Below the pieces are notes generated by a model. The model had not been told where the DNA came from and ran no database searches. It was given only the letters and a program-made list of their open reading frames with translations. 64,000 nt of DNA from JAEYKI01 sp036679405. GTDB lineage: Bacteria > Bacillota > Clostridia > Christensenellales > Christensenellaceae. Every line of letters starts with the position of its first letter. The first letter of the stretch is position 1. Positions 42,611 through 51,933 of the stretch are shown piece by piece. A program made the translations under genes and the position numbers. The stretch spans positions 7,101 through 71,100 of the forward strand of contig JAVBVZ010000024.1 of assembly GCA_036679405.1 (NCBI GenBank). Direction: 5' to 3'.

Positions 42611-42628
42611 TTTACATTTACCTTACTT
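42611..42628. promoter_or_regulatory. Tandem hexamers in the ABC/two-component gap
   Basis: TTTACA TTTACC TTACTT, three related hexamers in a row, lie upstream of both divergent units. Response regulators of this family often bind direct repeats. Weak evidence. Confidence 0.3.
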
Positions 42629-42664
42629 ATCTGTCCGGCCGGTCAAGCGGATTTCATTCCGTGT

Positions 42665-42670
42665 TATAAT
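42665..42670 (+). promoter_or_regulatory. -10 box of the two-component system
   Basis: TATAAT in GTGTTATAAT, 35 bp before the start codon; no convincing -35 box, so it may need an activator. Confidence 0.45.
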
Positions 42671-42705
42671 AAAAAAAACATCATAAGACGGCAGGGAGGG
42701 ATAAA

Positions 42706-43410
42706 ATGTCTTTGGATTACTTAAAAAACAAACGTATCCTTTTGGTGGATGATGAACCCGCGCTTCTTTGTATGCTGCTTTCCATTCTGAAGAACGACGG
42801 GTATATCCATATTGCGACCGCCGCCTCCGTCCGGGAAGCCCTTGCGGTCTGCGGCTCCTTTCAGCCGGACCTTGCGGTATTGGACGTTATGCTGCCGGAC
42901 GGCTCGGGCTTTGAGCTGATGGAAGCGCTTAAAAAGACGTCCGATTTCCCTGTTCTGTTCCTGACCGCGCGGGGGGATGCGGAAGACAAGTTCCGCGGTC
43001 TGGGCCTGGGCGCGGACGATTATATTGTTAAGCCGTTTTTGCCAAAAGAGCTTACGCTGCGTATAGGGGCCATATTGAAGCGGTGCTACCGGGAGGAAGA
43101 CCCGGTAATGGAGCTTGCGGCCTGCACCGTTCTTTTTGACAAGGCGGAAGTTTGCAAAGCCGGGACCCTCATCCCCCTGACCGCGAAAGAGCACGACCTG
43201 CTCCTCGCCCTTTACCGGAACGCTGGCCGGATTGTTACAATAGACGCCCTGTGCGAGGCGGCCTGGGGAGACAACCCCTTCGGATATGAAAATTCGCTGA
43301 TGGCGCATATCCGGCGCATACGGGAAAAAATAGAAGCCAATCCGTCCAAACCCGTATCGCTCGTAACGGTCAAAGGGCTTGGATATAAACTTATCGTGAA
43401 AGAAGGGTAA
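42706..43410 (+). CDS. OmpR-family response regulator
   Basis: Receiver domain (residues 8-120) with LVDDEPALL, the phosphorylated Asp in LAVLDVMLPDGSGF, FLTARG and the Lys in YIVKPF; then a winged-helix DNA-binding domain (about 130-232, ending VTVKGLGYKL). 234 residues. ATG at 42706 after GGGAGGG. It is one base from the histidine kinase gene, and divergent from a LanFEG-like exporter that it probably controls (compare CprR or NisR types). Confidence 0.92.
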   Translation: MSLDYLKNKRILLVDDEPALLCMLLSILKNDGYIHIATAASVREALAVCGSFQPDLAVLDVMLPDGSGFELMEALKKTSDFPVLFLTARGDAEDKFRGLGLGADDYIVKPFLPKELTLRIGAILKRCYREEDPVMELAACTVLFDKAEVCKAGTLIPLTAKEHDLLLALYRNAGRIVTIDALCEAAWGDNPFGYENSLMAHIRRIREKIEANPSKPVSLVTVKGLGYKLIVKEG

Positions 43411-43411
43411 C

Positions 43412-44800
43412 ATGAAAAGCATACCAAAGCTGATCCGCCGGTTTGTCGGTATTTTGCTGCTGAGCAGCCTGCTGCTTCTGGTTTTCAATATGGTCCTTCT
43501 GGTCATCATCGGCAGAAATTCCACCGGCAGCGGCAGCCCGTGGACCCTGGCCAAAGAAGTTTCCGCAGGCCTTACGCAAACGGAAGACGGCTATGCGCTG
43601 GCCGCGGACGCCGCCCGGCAACTGCAGGAAAAAGACGCATGGGGCATCCTGATCGACAATTCTACCGGCAGGGTCGTCTGGCAGACCGCGGCGCTTCCGC
43701 AGGAAGTTCCCCTGCAATACAGCCTTGCGGACGTCGCCGTGCTTTCCCGGGGCTATGTAAAAGATTACCCCACCTTTACCGGCGCATACGGCGACAGCCT
43801 CCTCGTGCTGGGTTTTCCAAAGACAAGCTATTGGAAGGCGCTTTACAACAACTGGGATTTCAGCTTTATCTCAAACCTTCCCAAAACGCTCCTTTTTGTT
43901 ATTTTAGCCAATATCGCCGCTATTTTTTTGATCTATATGATTGCAAATACAAAGCTTTTCAGGTCGGTCGACCCCATATTAAAAGGGATAGAAGCGCTGC
44001 CGACCGAAGCCGGTATCCGCGTCCGGGAAAAGGGCACGCTTTCCGAAATTGCGCAATATATCAACAAGACTTCCGAGATACTCCAAAATAAAAACTATAA
44101 GCTGCGGCAAAAAGAAACCGCGCGGATCAACTGGATTGCCGGGGTCTCCCATGATATCCGGACGCCGCTTTCCATGGTGATGGGATACGCCGGACAGCTG
44201 GAAAGCGACGCGCGCCTGCCTGATGACGCCAGAGAAAAAGCCGCCGTTATCATGTTTCAAAGCGTAAGAATGAAAAATCTGATCAGCGATCTTAATTTTG
44301 CTTCCAAACTGGAACACACCCTGCAGCCCGCCCACACGGAACCCTTAAACGCGGTAGCCGTGGTCCGCCAGGCCGTTACCGACTTTATTAATTCCGATAT
44401 CCAAAACCAATATCCCGTCAGGTGGCAGACGGACGAATCTTTGGTTTCCTGCCGCATCCGGGGCGACGAAGCCCTGATCAAACGGGCCGTTATGAACCTG
44501 CTCCAAAACGCGCAGCGCCACAACCCGAAAGGCTGCACGCTGTTTATCCGGGTAGAGCAAAAGGAGCAAAATTGCCTGATCCGCATAGACGACGACGGAA
44601 AAGGAATGAACGACGCACAGCTTGAAAAAACCAAAAATGCGCCGCATTATATGCTCTGTGACAAAAACGCACCTGAACAGCAGCACGGGCTGGGGCTTTT
44701 GATTGTAAAACAGATCGCTGCAGCCCATATGGGGACCGTGGAATTTGCGCACAGCCCCCACGGCGGTTTTTCCGTTACCCTTTCCATTCCCGCCGGGTAG
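43412..44800 (+). CDS. Sensor histidine kinase
   Basis: Two membrane segments (about residues 10-33 and 155-178) enclose an extracellular domain of roughly 120 residues that may sense a peptide. Then the dimerisation helix with GVSHDIRTPLSM (phosphorylated His 247) and an ATPase domain with NLLQNAQRH, DDDGKGM and HGLGLLIVKQ. 462 residues. Partner of the response regulator just upstream. No peptide-synthesis gene is nearby, so it probably senses foreign peptides. Confidence 0.92.
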   Translation: MKSIPKLIRRFVGILLLSSLLLLVFNMVLLVIIGRNSTGSGSPWTLAKEVSAGLTQTEDGYALAADAARQLQEKDAWGILIDNSTGRVVWQTAALPQEVPLQYSLADVAVLSRGYVKDYPTFTGAYGDSLLVLGFPKTSYWKALYNNWDFSFISNLPKTLLFVILANIAAIFLIYMIANTKLFRSVDPILKGIEALPTEAGIRVREKGTLSEIAQYINKTSEILQNKNYKLRQKETARINWIAGVSHDIRTPLSMVMGYAGQLESDARLPDDAREKAAVIMFQSVRMKNLISDLNFASKLEHTLQPAHTEPLNAVAVVRQAVTDFINSDIQNQYPVRWQTDESLVSCRIRGDEALIKRAVMNLLQNAQRHNPKGCTLFIRVEQKEQNCLIRIDDDGKGMNDAQLEKTKNAPHYMLCDKNAPEQQHGLGLLIVKQIAAAHMGTVEFAHSPHGGFSVTLSIPAG

Positions 44801-44832
44801 GCCCGGAAAGCGCGCAATACAATTTTACCGCC

Positions 44833-44877
44833 TTTCAAACAAAAGACACGGCAATCTGCCGTGTCTTTTGTTTGAAA
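44833..44877. terminator. Bidirectional terminator, 21-bp perfect stem
   Basis: A perfect 21-bp inverted repeat with a 3-base loop (arms 44833-44853 and 44857-44877; core AAAGACACGGCA), A/T-rich at both ends. It separates the kinase from the convergent malic enzyme. Confidence 0.8.
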
Positions 44878-44904
44878 CTTTTATTTATAGCGGCTTTAAA
44901 ATTT

Positions 44905-46077
44905 TCATATCCTTGCCACGCCGGATTCACGGGCGGCCTGGGCGACCGCGCGGGCCACGGCGGCGCCGATCCCTTCTTCAAAAGGCGCGGGCAGAATATA
45001 GTCCGGCCCGAGTTTGCCGGCCGGGACAAAAGAGGCGATCGCATAGGCAGCGGCAATTTTCATTTCGTCGTTTATATCGCTGGCGCGTACATCGAGCGCG
45101 CCCCTGAAAATGCCGGGAAAAGCCAGTACGTTGTTGATCTGGTTTGGAAAATCGCTCCGTCCCGTTCCCACCACCGCGGCGCCGGCCGCTTTTGCAAGGT
45201 CGGGCATAATTTCGGGCGTTGGGTTGGACATGGCGAATATGATGGGATCCGGGGACATGCTTTGCACCATTTCTTCTGAAACGATCCCCGGCGCGGAAAC
45301 GCCGATAAAGATATCCGCGCCTTTGATCACGTCTTTTAAGGAACCTTTTTTCATTTCCAGGTTTGAGATTTCCGCCATCTGCTGTTTAAAGGCGTTCAGC
45401 CCTTCCCGCCCTTTGTAGATGGCGCCTTTGCTGTCGCACAATATCACGTTTTTAAGGCCCATGCTCATCAGCAGGCGGGTAACGGCTACTCCGGCCGCGC
45501 CCGCGCCCGAAACCACCACTTTCTGGTCCGAAAGGCTGCGCCCTGTCAGTTTCATGGCGTTGATCATAGCGGCCGTTGTCACCACCGCCGTTCCGTGCTG
45601 GTCGTCGTGAAAAATCGGGATGTCGCATACTTCTTTTAAGCGCGATTCAATTTCAAAGCAGCGCGGAGCGGAAATGTCTTCCAGGTTCACCCCGCCGAAA
45701 CTCCCGGCCAGCAGGCGGACCGTATTTACAATATCCTCAACCTCCTTGCTGCGGATGCAAAGGGGGAACGCGTCTACGTCTGCAAACGTTTTAAAAAGGA
45801 CACATTTGCCTTCCATTACCGGCATGCCGGCCTCGGGGCCGATGTCTCCCAGGCCCAGGACCGCCGTTCCGTCGGTCACCACCGCAACCAGGTTCCACCG
45901 CCGGGTATATTCATAAGAAAGGTCTTTGTTTTTTTCTATCTCCAGGCAGGGCTGTGCAACGCCCGGCGTATACGCCACCGAAAGGTCGTACTTGTTTTTT
46001 ACCGGCGCCCGGCTTGAAACTTCTATCTTGCCCCGCCATTCTTTGTGGATCCGTACCGCTTCTTCCTGTATTGACAT
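44905..46077 (-). CDS. NAD(P)-dependent malic enzyme
   Basis: Turns malate into pyruvate and CO2 with NAD(P)+. Seen: VAYTPGVAQPCLEI near residue 33, GDIGPEAGMPVMEGK near 72, the catalytic and metal-binding HDDQHGTAVVTTAA near 156 and the nucleotide loop VVSGAGAAGVAVTRLL near 183. 390 residues, the short bacterial form without an acetyltransferase tail. I chose the ATG at 46077, preceded by AAGGAG, over one 63 bp upstream. Cofactor preference is not clear. Confidence 0.93.
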   Translation of the reverse strand: MSIQEEAVRIHKEWRGKIEVSSRAPVKNKYDLSVAYTPGVAQPCLEIEKNKDLSYEYTRRWNLVAVVTDGTAVLGLGDIGPEAGMPVMEGKCVLFKTFADVDAFPLCIRSKEVEDIVNTVRLLAGSFGGVNLEDISAPRCFEIESRLKEVCDIPIFHDDQHGTAVVTTAAMINAMKLTGRSLSDQKVVVSGAGAAGVAVTRLLMSMGLKNVILCDSKGAIYKGREGLNAFKQQMAEISNLEMKKGSLKDVIKGADIFIGVSAPGIVSEEMVQSMSPDPIIFAMSNPTPEIMPDLAKAAGAAVVGTGRSDFPNQINNVLAFPGIFRGALDVRASDINDEMKIAAAYAIASFVPAGKLGPDYILPAPFEEGIGAAVARAVAQAARESGVARI

Positions 46078-46239
46078 GCTTTTTCTCCTTATAAACAGTT
46101 GATGCTTTTTATGGCAAGCCTTTTTAAGGGCTTTTTTCAATATCCCGACTCATTATACTATACTGCACGCAAGCGCTGTCAATTGTTTTTACGCATTTTT
46201 CCTTCCTGCCGGCCGCGCCCGCCGTTTTTCAAACAAAAA

Positions 46240-46261
46240 CGCCGCGGGTTTCCGTGCGGCG
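46240..46261 (-). terminator. Terminator after the patatin gene
   Basis: Minus strand CGCCGC, 10-base loop, GCGGCG, run of T. Confidence 0.65.
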
Positions 46262-46290
46262 CTGCGGTTTTCTAACGCTGTTTTTTTGCG

Positions 46291-47169
46291 TTACCCTTCT
46301 ATCCTTACGTTTTGCCCGTCCGAGACAAACTCCATGATCTCCTTCATCCGGCTGCGGGCGTCCGAAAGCCCGTTTTCATACAGGGCGATCAGTTTATCCG
46401 TATCTTTTTCAAATTTACCCATTTCAATAGGCCGGGTGGGACGCAGCACCAGCGCCCGGCCTTCGCGGGCAAGCCGTTCGGTCTGCGCAAGGCTCTCGTT
46501 GTAGGTAACGTATCTTGTGAGCAGCCCTTCTTTCAGGCCCGGGTATCTTCCATACAGAAGGCGGGTAAAAAAGCGGGAAGAAGGGGAAGGCGGTTTTAAG
46601 GAATACCCCGCGCTTTTGGTAAGCACGACAATGTTTTTGTCATTGCCGTCCGAAATGGATTTTTGAATGGGAATGGAATCGGACGCGCCGCCGTCCAGCA
46701 GTTTTTCGCCTTCATGGCGAAAGATCCGCGAGACCAGCGGGATCGCGCTGGAGGCCATCAGGTATTTCATACCGTCCCGCATCCGTTTTATTTTTTTATA
46801 ATACGGGCGGCCCGTGCGGCAGTCGGTCGCCACCACCCAGAATTCTATCCCCGACCGGTCTGCGGCTTCGTAATCCAGCGGCAGCGCGCCGTTCGGCAGT
46901 TCGTCAAACACGTATTTCAGGCCGAAGACCGACCCCTGCGTAAAATAATTTTTAAGGCCTAAGTACCGCTTTTTTCCGGCCGAACCTATGAACACCTTAT
47001 AGTTTCTTCCCTTCTGGGAGGAAAGGTACGCCGTTGCGCAGGCCGCGCCCGCGGAAACGCCCACCACATAGCCGATGCGTACGCCCGCTTCCAGCAAAGC
47101 GTCCAGCACGCCCGCGGTATAAATGCCACGCTGGCCGCCGCCTTCCAGAACAAGCCCTATTTTGCTCAT
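46291..47169 (-). CDS. Patatin-like phospholipase family protein
   Basis: Lipid acyl hydrolase with a Ser-Asp dyad. Oxyanion loop EGGGQRGIYTAG near residue 8, nucleophile in GVSAGA (near residue 36) and catalytic Asp in LLDGGASDSIP (near 162). 292 residues, YjjU-like. I chose the ATG at 47169 (GAGGTG upstream) over one 18 bp earlier. Cytoplasmic, single gene; the lipid substrate is unknown. Confidence 0.88.
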   Translation of the reverse strand: MSKIGLVLEGGGQRGIYTAGVLDALLEAGVRIGYVVGVSAGAACATAYLSSQKGRNYKVFIGSAGKKRYLGLKNYFTQGSVFGLKYVFDELPNGALPLDYEAADRSGIEFWVVATDCRTGRPYYKKIKRMRDGMKYLMASSAIPLVSRIFRHEGEKLLDGGASDSIPIQKSISDGNDKNIVVLTKSAGYSLKPPSPSSRFFTRLLYGRYPGLKEGLLTRYVTYNESLAQTERLAREGRALVLRPTRPIEMGKFEKDTDKLIALYENGLSDARSRMKEIMEFVSDGQNVRIEG

Positions 47170-47229
47170 TTGATGCACCTCTTTCATCCACAGTATACCA
47201 AAAAGGCGGCGTCCCTTTCAAACAATCAT

Positions 47230-47258
47230 TTGAAGTTTTTTTGAAGTTGGGATAAAAT
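47230..47258 (+). promoter_or_regulatory. Promoter of the LacI-family gene
   Basis: TTGAAG (47230-47235), 17 bp, TAAAAT (47253-47258). Confidence 0.6.
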
Positions 47259-47266
47259 AGAGCTGT

Positions 47267-47293
47267 CGGCAGGCGGGCATATCTTACCTGCCG
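47267..47293 (+). promoter_or_regulatory. Inverted repeat in the LacI-family gene leader
   Basis: CGGCAGG and CCTGCCG, 7-bp arms with a 13-base spacer, just after the expected start site; possible autoregulatory operator or hairpin. Confidence 0.35.
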
Positions 47294-47309
47294 GAACAGG
47301 AGTATAGGC

Positions 47310-48329
47310 ATGGCGAGACCAAAGAAAGTCACCATCAAAGACATTGCCACCATGGCCGGTGTTTCTACCGCCGCTGTTTCCTATGTCATCAACAACAAAC
47401 CGGGGGTCAACAGCGAGACGCGCAAAAAAATACAAAACCTGATCAGCGAAACGGGTTTTTCCCCCAACATAAATTCCAAACGCCTTTTTTCCGGAAAAAG
47501 CTACAATATCCACGCGGTACTGGACAAAGACAACCCCCGCCCCTGCAAGCTTTACTACCTGGGCGTGATTTCACATATCATAGAAGAACTGGCCCGCGTT
47601 GACTACAACCTCATTGTTTCTTCGGTCAGCCGGGCGGAAATGCCGCGTTCCGTTTTAGACGTCATCAATAAAAACAACGCAGACGGCATTTTGTTTTTCC
47701 AGATGGTAGACGAAAAACTGCTGGGCGAGCTTGCGGACAAAGGCATTCCGTGCGTGGTGGTGGATAACCGCGAAGTGTACGGCGAGCTTGCGCATGTCAG
47801 TGTAGACTATACGCTGGCCGCGTATACGGCCACCCGGCACCTTATACAAAACGGACATAAAAAAATTGCGTATGTGGGCATGAAAAAATCGCCTTATTTT
47901 TGCGCCCAGACGCTCGCGGGGTATGAAAAAGCCCTGCGCGAAGCCGGGCTTTTTGTACCGGACGGCTATGTGGTATACGGGGATTTTGAAAAAGACGACT
48001 CCCACCCAGCGCTGGACCAGCTGCTTTCTTCCGGCAACGTCCCCACCGCTTTTTTCTGTGTGGAAGATTTTTATGCGGTATGCGTGCTGCATTATATAAA
48101 AAAGCGCGGCTTTGAGGTTCCAGAAGATATCTCCATCATCGCTCTTGACGACATGATCATCTCCGAATACACCCAGCCCGCGCTCTCCACCATCCGCTTA
48201 TCCGAGACCGAGCTTGCCAAAAATGCCGTGCGTATGATCATGGACCTGGCCCATGGCCGGGAATCCGAAAACTGCGTCATCCGCTCGGACGACCTTATTA
48301 TCCGCGAATCCGTCAGAAAAATAGACTGA
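47310..48329 (+). CDS. LacI-family transcriptional regulator
   Basis: N-terminal helix-turn-helix (VTIKDIATMAGVSTAAVSYV, residues 7-26) with hinge, then a periplasmic-binding-protein-like sensor domain (residues about 62-330) ending LSTIRLSETELAKNAVRM. 339 residues. ATG at 47310. It converges tail to tail with malQ with 12 bp between them, and malQ, fbp and galM are candidates for its control; the sugar ligand is unknown. Confidence 0.9.
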   Translation: MARPKKVTIKDIATMAGVSTAAVSYVINNKPGVNSETRKKIQNLISETGFSPNINSKRLFSGKSYNIHAVLDKDNPRPCKLYYLGVISHIIEELARVDYNLIVSSVSRAEMPRSVLDVINKNNADGILFFQMVDEKLLGELADKGIPCVVVDNREVYGELAHVSVDYTLAAYTATRHLIQNGHKKIAYVGMKKSPYFCAQTLAGYEKALREAGLFVPDGYVVYGDFEKDDSHPALDQLLSSGNVPTAFFCVEDFYAVCVLHYIKKRGFEVPEDISIIALDDMIISEYTQPALSTIRLSETELAKNAVRMIMDLAHGRESENCVIRSDDLIIRESVRKID

Positions 48330-48341
48330 TTTTTTATAAAA

Positions 48342-49823
48342 TTATATCCTGCCGTACCGGTCCGCGAGTTCGCGGATTTTTTGCGCCAGGGACTCTTCAT
48401 TATAGCCCGGGGCCGCCCGCCACGTCCAATTTTTGCCCAGGGTGGAGGGCATATTCATACGTGCGGAGGAAGGAAGGTTCAAATAATCCTGCATAGGCGT
48501 AACGGCCAGAGCGGCCACGCTGCCCAGCGCCAGGCGGATCATGCCCCAGTTATAGCCTTCTTCTTCGCTCAGCGCGCCGTATTTTTTTGCAAACGCCGTC
48601 TGCTCTTCGGGCGTATTGTCCATCCAGCCCGCAATGGTGTCGTTGTCATGCGTCCCCGTATATACCACGCAGTTTGGCGTATAGTTGTGCGGGAGGTATG
48701 CGTTTGCGCTTCCGGAATCAAACGCGAACTGCAGCACCTTCATACCGGGATACCCGGTTTTCGCAAGAAGGATATGCACGTCTTCGGTCAGATAACCAAG
48801 GTCCTCCGCAATAATGGAGAGGTCCGGCAGCTGCTCGGACACTTTTTTAAAAAAGTCTATGCCCGGGCCTTTGATCCACCGGCCTTCCCGGGCGTCTTTG
48901 GCTTTCCCGTCTATGGAATAGTACGCCTCAAATCCCCGGAAATGGTCTATGCGGATCCTGTCGTACAGGTTGGACAGGCTTTTAAGCCTTTTGATCCACC
49001 AGCGGTAGCCTTTTTCTTTTAAGTATTCCCAGTTATAAAGCGGGTTTCCCCAATACTGCCCATCGCTCGAAAAAAAGTCGGGCGGGCACCCGGCCACGCT
49101 GACCGAATCGTTGTTTTCATCAAAATGGAACATTTTGCGTTTTGCCCAGGCGTCCGCGCTGTCCGCCGCCACATAAATGGGGATGTCCCCAATAATAGAA
49201 ATCCCCCGGCTGTTCGCATAGGTTTTAAGCGCCTGCCACTGCGTAAAAAAGAGATATTGGATAAACTTATAAAAATTAACCTGGCCCAAGGCGCGCGCCG
49301 CAAACGACGCGACCGCTTTTTTGTCGTGAAAAACCAGCCCCTTGTCACTCCATGCTTTCCAGGGCTTCATGCCGTTTTGTTCTTTTGCGGCCATAAATAC
49401 GGCGTAGTCTGAAAGCCAGTATTCGTTTTCTTTTTCAAACTTCCGGTAGCCCTCATCCTCCGGGTCAAACCCGCGCTGAAACGCGCTTAAAAGGATTTTA
49501 AACTTGTTTTCAAAAATCTTTTCAAAATCCACGTGCGCGGCGTCGCTTCCCCAGTCGGCCTCCCCGCATTCGTCGCGGGTGAGCATGCCCTGCTCACAGA
49601 GGCGCTCCAAATCTATCATATACGGATTGCCCGCGTATGTGGAAAAAGACTGGTAGGGAGAATCCCCGAACCCGGTGGGATGGATGGGCAGGACCTGCCA
49701 GCATTTCTGGCCCGCAAGGGACAGGAAATCTACAAATTCAAACGCCGCCCGGCCCATCGTGCCGATGCCGTAGGGGGAGGGCAGGGAGGTTATATGCATC
49801 AGTATGCCGCTTTCTCGCTTCAT
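48342..49823 (-). CDS. malQ: 4-alpha-glucanotransferase
   Basis: Rearranges maltodextrins (GH77). Typical SGILMHITSLPSPYGIGTMG start, IIGDIPIYVAADSADAW near residue 210, catalytic region RIDHFRGFEAYY near 290, IIAEDLGYLTEDV (acid near 340) and TGTHDNDTIAGW near 390. 493 residues. ATG at 49823 after AAGGAGCATGTA. Single gene with its own promoter. Confidence 0.95.
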   Translation of the reverse strand: MKRESGILMHITSLPSPYGIGTMGRAAFEFVDFLSLAGQKCWQVLPIHPTGFGDSPYQSFSTYAGNPYMIDLERLCEQGMLTRDECGEADWGSDAAHVDFEKIFENKFKILLSAFQRGFDPEDEGYRKFEKENEYWLSDYAVFMAAKEQNGMKPWKAWSDKGLVFHDKKAVASFAARALGQVNFYKFIQYLFFTQWQALKTYANSRGISIIGDIPIYVAADSADAWAKRKMFHFDENNDSVSVAGCPPDFFSSDGQYWGNPLYNWEYLKEKGYRWWIKRLKSLSNLYDRIRIDHFRGFEAYYSIDGKAKDAREGRWIKGPGIDFFKKVSEQLPDLSIIAEDLGYLTEDVHILLAKTGYPGMKVLQFAFDSGSANAYLPHNYTPNCVVYTGTHDNDTIAGWMDNTPEEQTAFAKKYGALSEEEGYNWGMIRLALGSVAALAVTPMQDYLNLPSSARMNMPSTLGKNWTWRAAPGYNEESLAQKIRELADRYGRI

Positions 49824-49874
49824 TACATGCTCCTTTACGGGGCCGCCGGATTTTGGGCACCGTTTATCTCCGTA

Positions 49875-49903
49875 ATTATAATGAAAATGCTCCCCGGTTG
49901 CAA
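49875..49903 (-). promoter_or_regulatory. Promoter of malQ
   Basis: Minus strand TTGCAA (49898-49903), 17 bp, TATAAT (49875-49880). Confidence 0.7.
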
Positions 49904-49943
49904 TACAAAAAATTTCCGCGGGGCCCTGCGCGCCCCGGCGCTT

Positions 49944-49971
49944 AAAAAAACAGCCCTCGGGGCTGTTTTTT
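49944..49971. terminator. Terminator after fbp
   Basis: AAAAAAACAGCCC, loop TCG, GGGCTGTTTTTT; works in both directions. Confidence 0.8.
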
Positions 49972-49973
49972 CT

Positions 49974-51899
49974 TTACTGCTTTTTTGTTTTTTTCTCTTT
50001 GATCACGCCGATCCTATAGGCGTTCAGCAGATTTGTAAGGTCTTCTATATTGCTTTTAAGCTCCCGGCCCACGTCCGTCTGGTCCACGGTAATGCGCTCG
50101 GCGGCCGTGTCGAACACCACAAAGGTGGAGAGGATGTCCTTGTTGTATTTTACGGCGTCCGCCAGCCCGTCGAACGGTTCGTGGGACACCAGGCGTATCC
50201 CGTATGAATTATAAAAAAGCGTATAACCCGCGATCCCGGTTTTTCCCTGGTAGGCCCGGCAGAACCCGCCGTCGATCATGATGAGCTTCCCGCCACCTTT
50301 GACCGGTTCTTCGCCCTGCTTGGCCCGGACCGGGATATGCCCGTTGATGATGTGGGAATAAGTGTCCTTGAGGCCGAAATCCAAAAGGACCTTTACGCAG
50401 GTCTCTTTGCTTTCGGTCAGGTCGTAATAGGGGTTTTTCTTTTCCTCCCAGGTTTTTTCATCCTCCAAAAACATCCGCTCAAACGTGGCCATCCTGTCCC
50501 TGCCGAAAAGGGGCGAATTCCTGCCGCACCACAGATACCAGAGGAAATCCAGGCCTTCCCTTTTTTCCTCCGCGCCGTCCGGGGCGTAATACGTTTTGCG
50601 GGCAAAACTGTCCGCATAGTCAAAAAATTCCCGGCCCTTCAGCGTAACGTTGCCGATATGGTATTCGTACAGCCCGCCTTCCGGCGTCATGGGGACGCAC
50701 CCGTGGAAAATGAGGTTGCCGTTGAACACTTTGTACATGCTGCCCTGCGAAAACAAAAACCGCACGTGGCGCTGCAGTTTTTCGTTTTGGGTAAAAGATA
50801 TGCGCAGCCGGTCCATGACCGCACGTTCTTCCCTGCTCAGCGCATACGGGTCGGCCGGGTCGACCGTCGGGAAATCACAGTCCTTCATGGGGTAATTTTT
50901 TTTGCCGATGCGGACGGTCTTATGTTCAAAATCTATTTTGTCGAGCAGCAGGCGGTCTTCCATCCCGTATTCCGGGTGGCGCCGTATGATCTGCCCTTCC
51001 AGCTTGAACTGGATAACGGCGATCGCCTTGTGCATCCGCTTTAAAAGTTTTCCGTCCGCGCCGTACGCTTCTCCCGAAAACATGGCCAGCGGCCGCAGGT
51101 TGATGCCGTATGCGTTTTCCACAAAATCTATATTGTCGTATTTTGTACTGATGTTTAAAACGTTTGCGATGCAGGCTTCGCTGCCCGCCGCCGCGCCCAT
51201 CCATAAAATGTCGTGGTTGCCCCACTGCACATCCACCGCATGGTGGGACAAAAGGCGTTCTAAAATAACATCCGCATGCGGGCCGCGGTCAAAAATATCG
51301 CCCACAATATGCAGGCGGTCCACCACCAGGCGCTTGATCACGTTGGCCAGCGCAATTAAAAAAGCGTCGGCGCGCTGCAGGCGGATAATGGTGGAAATAA
51401 TATTTTCATAATATCTTTGTTTGTCTTTTTCACTGTAGTCCGTGTGCAGAAGTTCGTCTATGATATATTCAAAATCCGCGGGCAGCGCTTTTCTGACTTT
51501 GGAACGTGTGTACTTGGACGCGCAGAGGCGGCACACCTCAATCATCCGGTAGAGATTGAGCTTGTACCATTCTTCCATATCCTCTTCCGTTTTTCTGATC
51601 TCTTCAATTTTGCGTTCCGGGTAATATACCAGCGTGCACAGTTCGGTGCGCAGGGCGGAGGAGACGGTTTTTTCAAACAGCCGGTCCACCTTTTCGCGGA
51701 TCACGCCCGACGCGTTGTTCAAAATGTGGCAGAAGGCTTCGTCTTCGCCGTGGATGTCGCTGATAAAATGTTCGGTTCCTTTGGGAAGGTTCAGTATTGC
51801 GTTTAAGTTTATGATCTCCGTGCTGACCGCCTGAATGGTAGGGTATTCTTTGGACAGGCTTTCAAGGTACTTCAGTTCGTCTACTTTTCCAAACAGCAT
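49974..51899 (-). CDS. fbp: Fructose-1,6-bisphosphatase, class III
   Basis: Gluconeogenic phosphatase of the Firmicutes type with a calcineurin-like fold. Metal and catalytic motifs: ISDIHGEDEAF near residue 47, IVGDIFDRGPHADVI near 198, WGNHDILWMGAAAGS near 226 and INGHIPVRAKQGE near 535. 641 residues, normal. ATG at 51899 after AAAGGAG. It follows galM by 34 bp. Confidence 0.96.
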   Translation of the reverse strand: MLFGKVDELKYLESLSKEYPTIQAVSTEIINLNAILNLPKGTEHFISDIHGEDEAFCHILNNASGVIREKVDRLFEKTVSSALRTELCTLVYYPERKIEEIRKTEEDMEEWYKLNLYRMIEVCRLCASKYTRSKVRKALPADFEYIIDELLHTDYSEKDKQRYYENIISTIIRLQRADAFLIALANVIKRLVVDRLHIVGDIFDRGPHADVILERLLSHHAVDVQWGNHDILWMGAAAGSEACIANVLNISTKYDNIDFVENAYGINLRPLAMFSGEAYGADGKLLKRMHKAIAVIQFKLEGQIIRRHPEYGMEDRLLLDKIDFEHKTVRIGKKNYPMKDCDFPTVDPADPYALSREERAVMDRLRISFTQNEKLQRHVRFLFSQGSMYKVFNGNLIFHGCVPMTPEGGLYEYHIGNVTLKGREFFDYADSFARKTYYAPDGAEEKREGLDFLWYLWCGRNSPLFGRDRMATFERMFLEDEKTWEEKKNPYYDLTESKETCVKVLLDFGLKDTYSHIINGHIPVRAKQGEEPVKGGGKLIMIDGGFCRAYQGKTGIAGYTLFYNSYGIRLVSHEPFDGLADAVKYNKDILSTFVVFDTAAERITVDQTDVGRELKSNIEDLTNLLNAYRIGVIKEKKTKKQ

Positions 51900-51933
51900 A
51901 TCCTATTCTCTCCTTTAAGGCACCGGATCTTTT

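Noticed and set aside
40295..44800. A lanthipeptide biosynthetic cluster
   Set aside because: Only immunity-type exporter and regulatory genes are present; no precursor, LanB/C/M or protease gene is seen.
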